Positions 10,401-19,395 of a stretch of 64,000 bases of DNA are shown one piece after another. The DNA is from Rebecca billardiae RCC1528. Its lineage: Eukaryota > Haptophyta. Both the position numbers and the translations under genes were made by a program. The notes beneath the pieces were generated by a model. The model was not told where the DNA came from. It saw nothing but the letters and a program-made list of their open reading frames with translations, and did not search any database. The number at the start of each line of letters is the position of its first letter. Within the stretch, counting starts at the first letter, position 1. The stretch lies in NCBI GenBank assembly GCA_965240325.2, contig OZ251224.1:496001-560000 (forward strand), written 5' to 3'.

Positions 10401-11725
10401 ACCGCGCCGCGCGGCAGCGCCGCCTCGCCAACAGAGCGCTCGGCCGGCGCAGCGCACCCGCCGTCGCCGCCGCCCGCCGCCGCGCACCCGCCCCCCTCTG
10501 CCGCGTACCCGGGCGCGTGGTGCACGCCCGCCTCGGCGCCGTGCGCGGAGCCGCACGAGAGGCCCGACTGCTGCGAGTGCTGCGAGTGCAGGCTCTCCCT
10601 CGAGCTGACGGCAGCGATGGGTCCGAGGCACGCCGCGCCGCACGCCGCGCCGCACGCCGCGCCGCACGCCGCGCCGCGCGACCCCCCAGCCGAGCCCGGC
10701 GTGAGGCCCGGCGCCGCGGCCGCTGGGTCCGCGCTGCCGCCACTCGCCGCGCTCGTGCCCGCCGCGCCGCCGCACGCCGCGCGCGGCAGCGGGGGCGCGC
10801 CGGCGGGTCGGGCGCACGCGCCGCCGTGCTCGGCCGCACACGGCTGCGGGCAGCCCGGCGCGCGCGCGGCGCGGTCCTCCGCGTACGGCGCGCACGCGTG
10901 CACCGCAGGCAGCGCGCGCGCGTCCGCGCGCGACCCGCCGGCAGGCTGCGGCACGGGCGGAGCCGCGCCGCCCTCGCTCCCCGCGTCTGGCCGAGCGGCA
11001 TGCGCCGCGCCCGCGCCCCTGGCCGCATCCGCGCTGGCGGGCAGCCCAGCGGGCGCAGCGTTGGGCGGCTGCGCGGCCGGCGGCGGCGGCGGCGGGGGCG
11101 CGGCGGTCGGCATGGGCGGTACCCACTCCGCCGGCCCGCCGGCAGCCCCGCCCGCCGCCGCCCGACCCGGCGGCACCGCTGCCGCACGCGTCGCACCAGC
11201 TGTGGGCTCGGCAGGCGGCAGCATGGCCGCCGCGCTCCCATCGGCCCCAGCGCCGACCGGCACTCGCTCCTCCGCGGCGGGCACCGCGTGATCAGCAGGC
11301 TGGTCGCTCTCACGCGCGTACCCGGGACGCCTAGCGACGATCTTCTTCTTCTTCACCTGCCCCTTGGCGCGGTGCAGGGCGGAAGGCTTGGCGCCCGCGC
11401 TCCCGGCCGGCGACGCCGGCTCACCCTCGGCTTGGCCGACGCTCGTCGTGGGCGTGACCGGAGGGGGGTCCGCGTGCAGAAAGGCGAACGCCGAGGGCGA
11501 GTCATCCGTCGGCGGCGGCGCGCTCTCCGCGCTCTGCTGGATGAAGGCGAAGCTCGAGCGCCGCTCCTCGGCCGGCTGCGGCGGCGCGTCTGGCGCGGCG
11601 TCGATGAACGAGAAGCTGCTCGCACCGCCGGCGTGCCCGCCATTGTGCGTGGCGTCGGTGCCGGCGCTGTGACCACGCGCGCCGTCGTCCGCCCCCTGCG
11701 GCCGCACGTCCAGCCCGCTGAACAT
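6740..11725 (-). CDS. Large UVR-motif coiled-coil scaffold protein
   Basis: Three exons: 11725-8693, 8513-8111 and 7971-6740. Introns of 179 bp (8514-8692) and 139 bp (7972-8110) have GT...CAG borders and keep phase, giving 1555 residues. I chose ATG 11725 (MFSGLDVR); an in-frame ATG at 11851 would add 42 residues. The N-terminus holds three short aromatic motifs of the form S-[SA]-F-[SA]-F-[IL] (SSFSFID, SSFAFIQ, SAFAFLH) that resemble linear docking peptides. A long disordered Ala/Pro/Gly region follows, with a tandem AACG repeat (10628-10680), then an extended Arg/Ala/Glu coiled coil. Two UVR-like segments are visible: EQYDAADALNGSL and SAEDFELADELNTALE (about residue 1290). The C-terminus is Ala/Pro-rich. 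I infer a scaffold or trafficking protein; the family is not firmly identified. Confidence 0.75.
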
Positions 11726-11925
11726 GCTGCGCGCGCGCTCGCGCTGAAGCGTGCGCCTCGCCTGCGCGGAGCCGCCGCCGCCTGCTGGCCCGGGCCGCTC
11801 CGAGCGTGGTCTTGCACCAACCGTGATGCGCGCGGTGCCTGTGCTCAGCATCACGAGTAGTGCGTCGTCGGCGGCGCGGCCGCGGTCACACAGACAGCGG
11901 AAGCCGCAGACCCACGAGCGGCAGC

Positions 11926-12276
11926 ATGTCGGCGGCACTGATCATTGCAACGAGTGTGGCCGCACGGCGTGCGACCGTTCGGGCCACCCGGCGCGCAGCC
12001 ACTCGATCTTTGGCGACCGACGTGCCTGATGACCACTACGACCTGCGCGCCGTCGGCGCGGATGCGCCAATGCCCTACGAAGTGAACGGTGAGCCCACCG
12101 ACATCACAAAGGTGCTCGCCAACGGGCAGAAGCAGGTGGGCTACTCTTCGCGCTATGCTCGCAATTGGTCGCGCATCTTTGCGCCATCGACAGAAAGCTC
12201 CATGGTGCCAGGGCCGGTCGCGGCCGACCGCATGCCTGAGGCGGTCGAGGAATCGAGCCGAATCGCACGTGATTGA
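11926..12276 (+). CDS. Small protein with mitochondrial-type presequence
   Basis: 116 residues from ATG 11926 (context GCAGCATGTCG). The first ~35 residues are Arg/Ala/Ser/Thr-rich without acidic residues (MSAALIIATSVAARRATVRA, continuing to SLATD), the composition of a mitochondrial targeting peptide. The mature part is polar, with YEVNGEPTDITKVLANGQKQ, and ends in an acidic/Ser tail. No domain recognised. It is head-to-head with the large UVR protein, only 200 bp from its chosen start, so the two probably share an upstream region. Confidence 0.6.
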   Translation: MSAALIIATSVAARRATVRATRRAATRSLATDVPDDHYDLRAVGADAPMPYEVNGEPTDITKVLANGQKQVGYSSRYARNWSRIFAPSTESSMVPGPVAADRMPEAVEESSRIARD

Positions 12277-13507
12277 GCGCGCACTGCCGGGGAATCTCAC
12301 GCGCCCTGCACGGCGCACATGCACGTTGGCGACAGGCGTGTGCGGGCGCCGATCCACCAGCACCTTGGCCCGCACTCGCAGCCTATCCTGCGCGGAGCCG
12401 GCCATCGCTGGCCAGGGGCGCCAGTTTCACAGCTCCCGCCAGCTCACACATCCGAGCCCGCCAAGGCCGTGCCGACTGCTGGCGACTGCGACAACCGAAG
12501 CCTGCCATGTCGCCTGCTGTGGCGGTGGCTACTGGCTGCCGGAATGGGAATCGCTGTCATGCGAAGAGCCGCCAGGAAGTCGGGCGTGAGCCTCTGGGAC
12601 CGGGACTGAGACGGCGGCCCGTCGCCGAGGGACTCGTCAAAACATCCGGACGCTTCTTGGCGACGATCGTCCTCACCGCGCTCACCAGTCAGACGTGGCC
12701 GGCTTGCGCGGCCAGCGGCGCAGCGCCAGCGGCGGCCACGGCCACGGGCCGGCAGGCCGGCGTCCCGCTGGGTGGCCCGGCGGGGGGCGCCGGCTGCCCG
12801 GCCGGGGCGGCACGCGCACTGGCAGCAGCTGAGCCTGGGACTCGGAATTCTGAGTCGTGTCGTCGTCGCTTGCTTGGTCAGCTTGGTGTCAGTGTGCACA
12901 GTCTGAGCACGTCTCACTCAGAGTCTGCCCGACGTTGCACGCAGTATAGCGTTATACTGACACTAGTCATTACTCAGTACCCACTGCCCGCAGAGTCTCA
13001 CTTAGTCGCACTTTACAGTCAAATGCTGGCCAGTCTTAAAGTGCTGCAGCTGTGACGCACTCGCGCGCGCGACCGCGACTGGAGTCGGAGAAGCCATGCT
13101 GAATCTGCTGCAGCAGCAAAGTGAAAGTAGCGATCATCAATGTCACAATGACGAACCCATCGTGACGAAGCCCATGCCGATGCGCTGCTGCGTCAGTGCG
13201 CAGCGTGCGTGTCGCATCCGACGGCGGCGACGGCGAGTGTGGCCTCATGTGCACAACACACTGCAGCACGTGCGCGGGCCGCCGGCTCGTTCCTGTCGAT
13301 GCAGAGGACAGCCTGCCCATCGTGGGCGCACGGCCCGGTACGCAGCGCGGGTAGCCATCATTGAGCCAGAGCGCCAAGCAGCTGCTCGATCGGATCCTGC
13401 CGTGCCAGGTGCCAGCGAGCAGTCGAGCTGAGATCAGCGAGTCGCAGCGAGCGCAGGGCATGTCGCCCACGCACCCCCCCTCGAGTGGGTGTGCTGCGCC
13501 CCCTGGC
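12277..13507. other. Intergenic; no supported gene
   Basis: Frames on both strands are low-complexity shadows without domains. The stretch 12850-13030 is rich in GTCAGTGT/ACTCAGT words typical of spacers in this window. Confidence 0.4.
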
Positions 13508-14047
13508 TCAGGTGGTCATGGTGTCCAGCTCCGCCAGCAGCTCTGTCACACATCGCGCGAGCGTGTGGGTGAGTGCCTTCACCTCAACGGATGCCTCGAC
13601 GGTGGAAGGATCTTCCGCGGCTTTCTGCTTGTCCAAAATCTCCTGCGTGGTGTTTTGCAGCATCAGTGCCACCTTATTCACGCGTTCGGCTCCCACAAAG
13701 CCCGCTGAACCTTTGCAAGTGTGTGCAGTGCGCCGAAGGTCTGGGAACTGTTTCGCCTCCAGCTGCGAGATCACCTTCGATGGCACATCGCGATTTGTGT
13801 TCAGAAACATCGAGACACCCCTGCCCATCATCGTCTTATCCCCTGGTGCGAGCCGCATGCGCGCGGCGCGGCGGAGGGGTTGGGGGATTCACGGCAGGTC
13901 CCGCACACAGGCACGCGCCGCATGGCGCAAAAGAAGGCCGCGCTCACCGCCGAAGGTCTGCTCGAGGGTCTTGACATTGCACACGTGCATTTCGGAAACA
14001 CTGGCGTAAAGCTCATCGGCGCGCTTTGTCACTTCGTCCTCGGCCAT
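13508..14047 (-). CDS. Histidine-containing phosphotransfer (HPt) protein
   Basis: Two exons, 14047-13948 and 13842-13508, with a 105-bp intron (G|GTGAGC ... CACCAG|GG) that restores the frame to give 144 residues. The HPt signature is clear: the phospho-accepting His is residue 74 in RRTAHTCKGSAGFVGAERV, matching the H-x-x-K-G-S-x-x-x-G pattern. Flanking sequence is helical, as expected for a four-helix bundle, and the length is typical for single-domain HPt proteins. Its role would be to relay phosphate between a hybrid histidine kinase and a response regulator. No partner kinase or regulator lies in this window. Confidence 0.88.
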
Positions 14048-14235
14048 GTTGCCAGGCGCGCGCAGTGAATCGCCCCACGCGCGCGCCACCACAGAAGCTC
14101 TGTGCTCAGTGCACCTCGCTCATCTCGCCGCCGCAGGGCGCAAGCTACAAAGCGCACCGTCCGGACAGCAGGCCTGATTGGTTCTCGAGATACAACGACG
14201 ACGTCGATCTTTTCCGCGAATAATAAAAAAGGTTT

Positions 14236-14765
14236 ATGGGGGGGGCTGGGTTAGTTTTGGGGTGCCCTCAACTGCCAAAACCACCCCTCGCGGAGAGGCT
14301 TGGACGGACGCAAGATGGGCACCCCTCGCCCTCGCCGTCGAGGACAAGCCGGAGGACGCCCGTGTCGGTAAGGCACCCGCTGGGGCCGGGTCGCCGCGGC
14401 CGCACATGCTCGCGCCAGGCGCGTTTGAAAATGACCCCAAACGAGCCCACCCCAAAACTAACCCGGGAGGCGCGTGCGCACGCGCGGCGCGAGCTCGTGG
14501 GCAGCATTGCTGGCGAAGCGAGCCGCCTTCTCGTGCTGCCCAGGCTGGGGATCCCCCCGCAATCACTCCTGATGAGGCGGAAGCGACGCGCCGAAGCACT
14601 CGCGATGCCACCGAGACGGGCAGAGCCGTTGCCCAGCGTCGCCTTGTGGGACATGGCGAGCCGCTGGAGCGGCCATGCTCTCCCAGTTCGCGCGGCCACC
14701 CCAGTGCGGCGGCCAGTGGCACCCCAAAACTAACCCCACCCCAAAACTAACCCAGCCCCCCCCAT
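14236..14765. mobile_element. 530-bp MITE-like element with perfect G-rich TIRs
   Basis: The ends form a perfect 28-bp inverted repeat: 14236-14263 reads AT, eight G, CTGGG, TTAGTTTTGGGGT, and 14738-14765 is its exact complement. The right end has a second copy of the core (14718-14737) that also matches the left end out to 14266, and an internal core copy lies at about 14452-14467. If the target site is TA, the element is 14237-14764 flanked by TA on both sides. No transposase reading frame fits inside, so it would be non-autonomous. G-runs at the ends could form G-quadruplexes. Confidence 0.8.
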
Positions 14766-14965
14766 ATCGTCAAATCAAGTAGTTTGTGGTCGCTCGGAAA
14801 GTTAGAAGTGGCTGCTGTGGCTCGTCAAGTTGTATCTCACCATCATCTCGAACAGCAACCTCCAAACGTCCAAATACTGTACGGGTTCCCAAGCGTCACG
14901 ATTCACGTGAATCTTCAAGACCAGCGAATCAGCGATGGTCTCAGAATAGTTCGCCTCTTGCCGCG

Positions 14966-15655
14966 ATGCAGCTGCCGACGACAGCTGATGGCAGTCGCAC
15001 GCGGGAAGCACTTGGGTCCCCGAAGATGCCGCCGTCAATCACCGAGGCTCGCGACGCGAGCCAAGGCCCGCGAATCGTCCTGCTCACGGGCATGAGTGGT
15101 GTGGGGAAGTCCAGCGTGAGTAAAGCGTTGCGCCTCATGGTCCCCGAATGTAACATCATCTCCCAGGACGAGCACTTTGCCGATGCCGGCATCACCTACG
15201 CAGCGGCACTAGCGTCTGGCAACTGCGAAATGGAGCGTGCTGAGCATGTGGATTGGGCGAGAGTGCTGAGGGTCGTTCGTGCCGCGGACGGCCTTGTGCT
15301 TGTCGAGGGCCACTGCCTACCCGCCTGCATTGAGCTCGTCGACATGGCCGCAGCCATCTTGGTGCTGAATGCCTCTCCAGATGAATGTCGAGCCCGTCGC
15401 CTTGGTCGGCGCGAGCGCAGCGCGGAGGAAGCCGCCGAGCTCTCGCGCTATTTTGACGAGATTGTCGCACCTGCACACCAGGAACATACCGCCCCGCGGC
15501 TCAGAGAGCTTCTGGAGAGCGGGGATCCTCGTGCCGTCGAACTGGATGCTCGGCAGGCGATTGCCACCGTCATCGATGAGATGATGCTTGCACTTCGACG
15601 GCGACATTGCTTGCCGCCGGGCCGCGGATATGACAAGCACTTACAGTTGGAGTAG
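14966..15655 (+). CDS. P-loop kinase, NRK/uridine-kinase-like
   Basis: 229 residues from ATG 14966; another in-frame ATG at 15026 gives 209 and begins closer to the domain. The Walker A loop is LLTGMSGVGKSS, followed by a QDEHFAD segment that resembles the substrate-binding Asp region of nicotinamide riboside/uridine kinases, and a Walker-B-like LVLVEGHCL. A later RARRLGRRERS segment fits the arginine-rich lid, then a helical C-terminus. I infer phosphorylation of a small molecule such as a nucleoside; the exact substrate is uncertain. It follows the TIR element by 200 bp. Confidence 0.75.
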   Translation: MQLPTTADGSRTREALGSPKMPPSITEARDASQGPRIVLLTGMSGVGKSSVSKALRLMVPECNIISQDEHFADAGITYAAALASGNCEMERAEHVDWARVLRVVRAADGLVLVEGHCLPACIELVDMAAAILVLNASPDECRARRLGRRERSAEEAAELSRYFDEIVAPAHQEHTAPRLRELLESGDPRAVELDARQAIATVIDEMMLALRRRHCLPPGRGYDKHLQLE

Positions 15656-16726
15656 GCTCCGGGCTGTACATATGGGCGTATCATCATCAACTAATCATCA
15701 TGAGACTGGCTCCGGCTCCTGCGGTCCCGGCACCGGCGGGCCCCGACCCCGTCTGGCCGTCAGCCCCCCGAGCTCCGTTCAGACCGTTACGTCTTGGCCC
15801 CGAGCCGAACTGTCCGCCCGAAGTCAACCATTTGATTTTGAACCAAGCGGACGATGTATGATCATCAGAGGCGGCGATCCCGCCGATTGCAGTGTCCGAA
15901 GATGTAACGCTCCGCAGTGACCGGACTGGGCGGCTTCGCGGCGGGCGGGTGCCGTAGTGGGGCCACTGGGGGGGTGGACCGAAGCCGGAGCCTGCTGTTG
16001 AGTGAACCGGGATCGGACTCATTCTATGATTTAACGACACAGGTAGGACGACGCGGGTCCGTCCTGATTCGTCGACTACTGCATCATAATTAGCACACAT
16101 CCGATTTATTATAATAATCGGCCAACGATATTATCAGATATATATTATAAAGAAATTATAATTCGTCGTCTACTGTCACTAGTGTCAGTCGGAAAGTTCT
16201 AAGTCACGCCAGACTGACTGAGTCGCTGCGCGCCTCGGCGCGAGCGCCCAGGCCCGGCCCTGGCCGGCCCAGGCCCAGGCCCAGGGCCAGGGTGCGCGCC
16301 GCGCGCGGGGCGGCAGCGGCCGGCTCAGCATGAGGATGAGGCGATGAGCCGCTGCGCGATCCGATAAGAGCCCGCAGCAGCTGCAGAGGTGCAGAGGAGA
16401 CAGAAGGTCGAGGCCGCGCTTGCTGACGCGCGTGTGCTGGCGGCGGCGCGCGCGTGGGTCGACCGATCCGCCCGGCTTGCGAGCCATCACAAGCAAGCGG
16501 CGGCCGCCCGAGGTCATCAAGCACGCTCCACTCCCGCCGCGCATGCGCAGTTGCACACGCTGCCAAGCGCCTTGTAGCTGCGCGGCCACGCGCTCGCGCC
16601 GAGGCGCACGCCGCCCGCGCGCACCGCATCGTATGATGGGCTCGGTGCGCCCGCGTCCGTCCGTCCATGCGCCTGATGCCCAGCACGATGATGCGCGCCG
16701 CTCGACGGCCCGGCCATCAGCGGTCG
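15656..16726. other. Intergenic; AT-rich patch at 16080-16180
   Basis: No supported gene. The AT-rich patch contains TTATTATAATAATCGG and TATATATTATAAAG. A short (GGCCCA)-type repeat lies at 16250-16285. Confidence 0.4.
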
Positions 16727-17856
16727 TCAGCGCCGGTCAAAGCCGTCCCAGAACGGCCCGCGCAGCGGCTTGTAGTTGTGCGCGCTCGCAGAGCTGTACA
16801 CGCCGCCCGCCCTGCGCACGTCTTCGCACAGCGTGCGGTTGGCGAGGCACCACCCCCGCCTCGCGTCCGCGTGGTGCATCAGGAAGTGGTGCTTGGTCGT
16901 CGCGTCCAGGATCTAGTTGGCGTGGATGAGGATCACGTGGCGGTGCTCCTCCTCGCTCAGCTCGGACTCGGGCTGGATCACCGAGGAGCCGCGCACGCCG
17001 ACCCGCCCGGCCGCCTTGCGCCGCACGGCGGGCGGCGCGTGGCGGAGGCGGAGGGGGTGCCGGCTGCCCGTGCGGTAGCTGAACTGAACTGCTGAAGATG
17101 GGCATCGACTCCACCACCACCGCGCCGATCCCGTCGCACGCGCGCACGCGCACGGCGAAGTCCGAGGCGCGCGCCTCGCGCGTCGACAGCGGCCCGCTCA
17201 CGTTGGCCGCGCAGCGCTCGCGCGCGAGCGCGTTAAGCGCGGGCTGGTCGAGCAGGGGCTCCCGCGAGCTGCGCAGCGCGTCGAGCCACGCGCACATCAG
17301 CGCGAGCGTGCGCCGGTTCGCGCGCGCGTGGTACAGCCCGGAGTTGAGCATGGGGCTCGGAAAGACGAGCTGGAATTGCATGTCGGCGCCGAGGCGCGCG
17401 GCGCGCGAGACGAGGGGCGGCCGCGGGTCTCTCAGGAGCGTGACGTCGGCGTCGGCGAAGAGGATGTCCCGCCCGGTCGCGAGCAGCACGGCGTACGCCG
17501 CCTCCACCTTGGCGTGCACCGCCTGCTCGTACTCGCCCACCTCGTACATGCCGGCCGGCGCCAAGGTTGTCGCGCAGCCGCGCGAAGCACTCGCCGCCGT
17601 CGGATACCGTCACCACCACGGGGAAGCCGGACGGTAGCCGCGCCGCGCGCGGCTCGACGACGCGCCGCACCGCCTTCAGGGCGCTCGGCGCGTAGGGCGC
17701 GGCGGTGGCGCACGGGGCGCACGCGGGGCGCGACGCGAGCGCGAGCACGAGTGCGACGAATCTCGCCGTCGCGCGCCGCGTCGTCGTGCTCGCTGCCGCT
17801 GATGCCAGCAGTGGACGGCGACCGGTCCGCGCCGGCCGGGCCGGCCCCGCCCCCAT
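16727..17856 (-). pseudogene. Degenerate nucleotide-diphospho-sugar transferase
   Basis: Homologous to the Nucleotid_trans (DUF271/GT77-like) glycosyltransferases. The N-terminus from ATG 17856 has a hydrophobic anchor (ARFVALVLALASR) and SGFPVVVTVSDGGECF. The core reads ILFADADVTLL, with the DxD metal-binding motif, then FPSPMLNSGLY. Three lesions break it. Near 17566 the frame shifts by one base between RLRDN and AGMYEVGEYE. Near 17085 it shifts again after PIFSSS, and the coherent frame continues with FSYRTGS. A TAG at 16915-16913 interrupts an otherwise good C-terminus, ILIHAN[stop]ILDATTKHHF, ending at TGA 16729-16727. An alternative is sequencing error or unrecognised introns, but no consensus splice sites explain the shifts. 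Confidence 0.75.
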
Positions 17857-17892
17857 AGCGGTCGGTCGCGCATCCGATGACACCACACCGGA

Positions 17893-18957
17893 CCGAGGCC
17901 ACTTCACCGAAATCCAGGTTGGGGAGGATCTCCGCTGCACTGGTGGGGAGGATGTCATCCTCCCCGCTCGCCACGGCTGGGGAGGATGTCCGCCGCGCTG
18001 TCCGGTCTTTCGCCGCTGACAAAACTTTCGAAAACGAAAGTCGCGCCATGGCGGACCCGGTGTTCCCGCCCGGCGGCGAAAGGGGCGCGGGGCCGGTGGC
18101 TCGCGATCCGAAGGGCAGTAGCTCGCGACCTCGCTTGGGCGGTGGCAGCGGCGCTGTGGCACGGCGTGTACCATCCGCGCGGCTGTGCGCGATCGCGCGG
18201 TCCCGTTCGTCGCCACGCCGCGCGCGACCGTTCACGCCACAGTCTTTCCGCACTGGCATGCACCCGTTGCAAGCGCATGACGGCGGAGAGCTCAGAGAGC
18301 CCGTCACGCGCGTGACGACCGTGTGGGATGGGTTGTGCCGATATGAAGGCTGCCCTTCGTAGGCTTTCTGATGAGCCCATCCAACGTTCAGACCATTCCT
18401 AACTGCTGAAAGCCACACGGCCATGGAGTTGTGGACAGTACAGCAGCCGTCCATGATCCTCATGCCCGCCTCATGGGCCGGCGCGTGCCTCCCTGAACAT
18501 GAAGACAAGCTGTACAACCCATCCCACACGGTCGTCACGCGCGTGACGGGCTCTCTGAGCTCTCCGCCGTCATGCGCTTGCAACGGGTGCATGCCAGTGC
18601 GGAAAGACTGTGGCGTGAACGGTCGCGCGCGGCGTGGCGACGAACGGGACCGCGCGATCGCGCACAGCCGCGCGGATGGTACACGCCGTGCCACAGCGCC
18701 GCTGCCACCGCCCAAGCGAGGTCGCGAGCTACTGCCCTTCGGATCGCGAGCCACCGGCCCCGCGCCCCTTTCGCCGCCGGGCGGGAACACCGGGTCCGCC
18801 ATGGCGCGACTTTCGTTTTCGAAAGTTTTGTCAGCGGCGAAAGACCGGACAGCGCGGCGGACATCCTCCCCAGCCGTGGCGAGCGGGGAGGATGACATCC
18901 TCCCCACCAGTGCAGCGGAGATCCTCCCCAACCTGGATTTCGGTGAAGTGGCCTCGG
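17893..18957. mobile_element. Long inverted repeat, 444-bp arms, 177-bp spacer
   Basis: The left arm 17893-18336 and right arm 18514-18957 are exact reverse complements wherever compared, including identical 109-codon frames in both. The spacer is 18337-18513. The arms contain several copies of GGGGAGGAT and an ACTTTCGAAAACGAAAGT inverted repeat. The outer flanks share ACCGG (17887-17891 and 18958-18962), which may be a 5-bp target duplication but is ambiguous because the arm can be extended with one mismatch. No protein is recognised. The architecture matches the element at 31494-32622, hence my reading as a non-autonomous transposon or foldback element. Confidence 0.7.
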
Positions 18958-19395
18958 ACCGGGCCAGCAGCCTGTGATGAACTGGAGAACCTGCGCTTGC
19001 TGAAAGCTATTGTGGTTATCGTCTATCGAAACGACACGGCGACTACGCGCCCATGTGCAGCGGTATGAAAGGGTACTTACCCACATATGTTTGTGGGTAG
19101 GTGAAAGACTGAAAGAGTGAAAGTGTTTGTGTTCGTCATCGGTCGATTACGTGACGAGGGTAATCAATTACCCGCAAATGAATACTTGCACTTATTGTCC
19201 GGTTCCTGCCAATGTCTTATCTAGATAGGTCGATCATAGCCCCGGGAAGGCGGGCGGTCGGAACTCGGAAGCGAGGTCACCAGTACTTGTGCGGCAGCCT
19301 CAAGGCAGGGTGCGAGCGAGGAAGGCAGGAAGCCGACGTCAAGTGGGCAAGCAGGAGGGGGGGGGGCAACGTCGTCGAGAGGAGCCGCGGCTGCG
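18958..19395. other. Upstream region of casein kinase 1 gene
   Basis: A 438-bp spacer with GAAAG-type repeats (AGTGAAAGACTGAAAGAGTG) near 19090-19125 and an AT-richer block at 19135-19200. Probably holds the kinase promoter; no TATA box stands out. Confidence 0.4.

Noticed and set aside
8058-11860. Two ~1080-codon plus-strand frames opposite the UVR protein
   Set aside because: Low-complexity Arg/Ala/Ser/Pro translations with no motifs; the minus strand splices into a coherent coiled-coil protein.
14236-14765. Interstitial telomere
   Set aside because: GGGTTAG-TTTTGGGG occurs only as single motifs within inverted ends, not as a tandem array.
16913-16915. TAG as a reassigned or read-through codon in the glycosyltransferase
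   Set aside because: The same gene also has two frameshifts, and no other gene in the window needs TAG decoding, so decay is simpler.
18337-18513. Inverted repeat as an amplification chimera
   Set aside because: An amplification foldback would mirror the flanking DNA too; here the outer flanks differ and lead into different genes. It cannot be fully excluded without long reads.
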